Of a stretch of DNA of 64,000 bases, positions 61,201-64,000 are shown piece by piece. Source of the stretch: Caprimulgus europaeus. Lineage: Eukaryota > Chordata > Aves > Caprimulgiformes > Caprimulgidae. Below the pieces are notes generated by a model that was given only the letters and a program-made list of their open reading frames with translations, had not been told where the DNA came from and searched no databases. The stretch is taken from contig OU015525.1 of assembly GCA_907165065.1 (NCBI GenBank), positions 41,894,037 through 41,958,036 on the forward strand. Reading direction: 5' to 3'. Numbering within the stretch: position 1 is the first letter of the stretch; each line of letters starts with the position of its first letter. Both the position numbers and the translations under genes were made by a program.

Positions 61201-63849
61201 TGTTAGACATGCAATTATTCTGAACACCAGTTCCCATTTTCTCATTGACAATTGCACAATCAACTTGAACAGCAACTTCAGATCTTTGACATAGGTTGGT
61301 ATCTTGAATAACAACTCCTGACATCTTTTTATCATTGTCATATGTTTCATTAAACAGGTGAAGCTTACCCTCATGGTGAAGTTCTGAGTTTAGTGAATAT
61401 TTGGCTTCTTCTACTAGAGTTGTATTGGCATGGATCAAAGAATCAGTTCGTTTTTCACCCAAATCCTTGGACAATTCTTCTAAAGTTCCCAATTCACAAA
61501 TAGGTTTTAAAGTTTTTTTAGTTATATTACGTTCAACCATATGATTTTTTCCAGTCACATGCACTTCATTTGTGATAAATCTTGTTTCTTTATTTATAGA
61601 AGTATCAGTATTTTCTTTAGGGAAATGACAGACATCGCTATTCTCTACATTCCCTTCTTTTTTATTTATAGGGGGTAAGACAGAATTTGGTAAGTTTTTC
61701 AACCAAGTTTGGACATAGTTTTCAAGTGAATGCTCAACAGCCTCCTTTTGAAAATCCTCCTGTTTTAGAGCCTCTAGTGTAATGGCACTCTCTGGTATAT
61801 TTGACTTATTTGCACCTTTACTTAGATTCTTCTTCGTCCCTTTTCGTTTTTTTTCTTTCTTTGACGACAGATTTTCCATAACATTATTTTCCTTTTCTTT
61901 TTCAAAATTAAGATTCTTTGGCACCTCTGGCAATGACTTTGAAATCACTGATGAGTTAGATGTCTGTTCAAAAGAATTGTTTGTGAGAGGTGTGTCTTCT
62001 TTCTCAGTACTCAGTGTATCCTGACTGTGTTCAGATTCATTGTTTGAATTAACTGTCAATAGATCATCTTCACTCTTTGCAGATGTAATGATACTACTTT
62101 TTTTGCCTGACTTCAATTTTACCTTGGACAACTTCTTTTTATAACTTCTTGGGTTTTTACTAGGTAATAATCCATTTTGTTCCACCAAATCCCCGTGACA
62201 GAACTCATCTTCAAGATATGTGCTTTTGTCTGAACCGACAGAACCATCATTGGTTTTTACAAAAATTTCCATTTCTTTTTTCTGAGGTGTTTCAGAATAT
62301 TTGTCCATGGTGTCTGTTGTGGAATCCTGTGTGGTTTTGCTTCTGATATGCATTCCCTCACTTTTAATTATCCCTGAAATGTCTTTATCTTTTTGAATTT
62401 CATATGTACCTTGCTCTAGAAAGTCAGATGATTTTCTCTTCTTCTTTTTGGTGAGGCAAGATGCAGATTGGCTGTCATCAGTGAGATGTGTTGCTGTCAC
62501 AGATTCAGTTGTGACACTGATTTGATTCTCACTTTCAGTAACAGTAGGAAAGAATCCAGTTGTTTGATTTATTTTCTCAGTAGGATCTTTACTACATGGA
62601 GGTACCATCATCTCAATCTCGCTATGTCCAGGAGAGGCTGAATGAACTGAATCTTGAGAAACAGGTAATAAATCATCAGCTTTGCATTTTATTTCTTCTT
62701 TTGACTGATATAATTCTGAATAGCTAATGAAAGAACTCAGTGATCTTTTTATTTGTTTAATACCACACGACTTATGGATGTGGTCTGCTGAACCTGGTCT
62801 AGTTGCCTCATAAATTTTCGATGTTGGTATGAAACCACTGATGTTAGCTTTGCAGGTTGATACTAAACTATTATATGTACCTTGTTCCACAGCTGCTTTC
62901 TCTAACATATTCTGTACCATTTCATCCTTGTCAGGCACTTCTAATGTCTTCCTATCTGTGGTTTCTATTAAATCTTTACTTTTGTGGCTTACTTTTAAAA
63001 GCATTTCCTTTTTTATGTTCTCTGAAGAAAGCTTTAATAAATCATTGTCACTCATCTCACTAAACTTTGGATTACTGACACTTGATTTTTTTCTGCTTGA
63101 ATGAGCTACCATGCGATACTCAGATTTATTTTCTCCATTCTGTATTTCCTCACTGTAGGAAAACTGTCCTATTGTCTTTTCCTGAACCGCTTTCTCAGAC
63201 ACCAAGGTGACACTTTCAACTACTGCTTTCTTTTGCCTAACATGCCTTGGCCCAGGGGTGGGAGGCCTGTAAAAGCGAGGTTTGATATTATCCTCAAGTA
63301 CATTGCTTATGTCTAGATCTGCAGAATTGTTCTTCTTACAGATATTACGACCAGTAGATTTTAAATCAAACTCTGATTCTTTGTCTGACACTTCTGCATT
63401 GAATTGCTGTAATGAGTCTCCCTCTCCTTTATTGTAACTCTTAAAAAATGGAGCATCATTTGGTTTTATACATTCTGATACATTGGATAAGCAGTCTTCT
63501 GCACACATTGCAGAATTGCGAATGGTGTTATTTTTGTCATCAGAAAGGCCAGCACGACTTACAGTGGTTGTCCATTTAATAGTTTCTTCCTCTTTAATTT
63601 TGAATCTAACTTTCATTTCCACTGTGATACTGCCATCTTGATTAACGTGAACAGATTTCTCAATGTCATCTTCATACTGTGCCACAGATAAGTCTTCCCC
63701 AATAACTGACTGATTTCCTCCATTATGACCATCAGGAACATAGGAAGAATCTGAGTTGTTATCATTTGAGTTGTTATTATTGCTGGACCCTTTGTCAGAA
63801 GAAAATGAGAATATCTGAGATCTTGAGCTAGAGCCCATTTCAGCTCTCA
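58253..63849 (-). CDS. RP1: RP1 (oxygen-regulated protein 1), giant C-terminal exon, partial gene
   Basis: This exon encodes the long tail of RP1, a photoreceptor microtubule-associated protein that organises outer-segment discs along the axoneme. It reads open for 1,865 codons including the stop. I place the acceptor at 63850-63851 (minus-strand ...attcatAG), giving a phase-1 start; the GTG at 63848-63850 straddles the junction and is not a start codon. Numbering from that codon: an Asn/Ser-rich tract lies at about 21-35; the conserved RP1/RP1L1 block (VHVNQDGSITVEMKVRFKI then EEETIKWTTTVSR) at 67-99; a Pro/basic block (PRFYRPPTPGPRH) at 191-203; a Cys/His-containing block (HAICGQHCPILMAIV) from 1631; the FYANNTLDFISNF block at 1712-1724; and a very acidic end. 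No folded domain is obvious between these blocks. The human protein is about 2,156 residues, so about 260 N-terminal residues with both DCX domains lie beyond the right edge. The RP1 call is by recognition of these blocks; the paralogue RP1L1 is less likely because its tail is dominated by Glu/Gln-rich repeats absent here. Confidence 0.93.
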
Positions 63850-64000
63850 CTATGAATAATTACATTGAAAGAATCCAAATTCATTCAGTAAGTGGAAAGT
63901 TGAGCAGAAAAATATCATGCATATGGATCCAGATGATGAGACAGCAGACAGGCAGCAAAGGAAGAGAAAAGAATAAAGGAGAAAATTTAGTACAAAAGAA
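63850..64000 (-). other. RP1 intron preceding the giant exon (partial)
   Basis: This is the acceptor side of the intron feeding the giant exon. The minus strand shows a T-rich stretch and a terminal AG at 63850-63851. I see no coding sequence; the DCX exons and promoter are outside the window. Confidence 0.6.

Noticed and set aside
58284..63316. Numerous plus-strand and alternate-frame ORFs
   Set aside because: Shadows of the RP1 giant exon, which explains the region with a single 1,865-codon frame and conserved blocks.
63848..63850. GTG as a start codon for the RP1 frame
   Set aside because: It spans a splice acceptor; RP1 starts in upstream exons with the DCX domains, so this is an internal codon.
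1..64000. CRISPR arrays, bacterial operons, tRNA or rRNA genes
   Set aside because: No regularly spaced repeats, ribosome-binding sites or cloverleaf patterns were noticed; the window has vertebrate exon-intron structure.

Overview
The window is vertebrate nuclear DNA, most likely from a bird. It is AT-rich and intron-dominated. It carries several CR1 retrotransposon copies ending in the ATTCTRTG-type 3' repeat, plus two LTR pieces that resemble common avian endogenous-retrovirus LTRs. No operons, CRISPR arrays or convincing tRNA/rRNA genes were seen. Almost all recognisable coding content is on the minus strand, so transcription runs from high to low coordinates.

Right end (58253-63850): one huge exon of RP1 (oxygen-regulated protein 1, photoreceptor axoneme). 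It encodes about 1,864 residues downstream of the doublecortin (DCX) domains, whose exons lie beyond the right edge. Candidate poly(A) signals follow the stop codon within about 80 bases.

Middle (9495-53859): 23 short minus-strand exons with good splice sites. Their phases join perfectly into 923 uninterrupted codons, open at both ends. They encode PLAT (lipoxygenase-homology) domains in the order PLAT1-PLAT2-linker-[two tandem beta-trefoil-like units]-linker-PLAT3-PLAT4-linker-PLAT5 (first half only). The first PLAT exon and the giant RP1 exon have the same acceptor phase (1). RP1's upstream exon could therefore splice to either, which would give a long RP1 isoform carrying DCX plus PLAT/trefoil domains. 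The alternative is a separate LOXHD1-like neighbour gene. The PLAT3-4 exons repeat the lengths and phases of the PLAT1-2 exons, which indicates block duplication.

Left end (1-9494): no secure exon. It holds a CR1 3' end, an LTR-like stretch, and weak exon-like ORFs on the minus strand, one of which encodes a transmembrane segment with an apparent frameshift. The rest of PLAT5 was not found.

Repeats sit in the introns. One near-complete LTR lies 10 bp from the 5' splice site of a trefoil exon. Another LTR fragment lies just upstream of a 39-nt exon. A nest of three CR1 pieces occupies the intron before the last visible PLAT exon.
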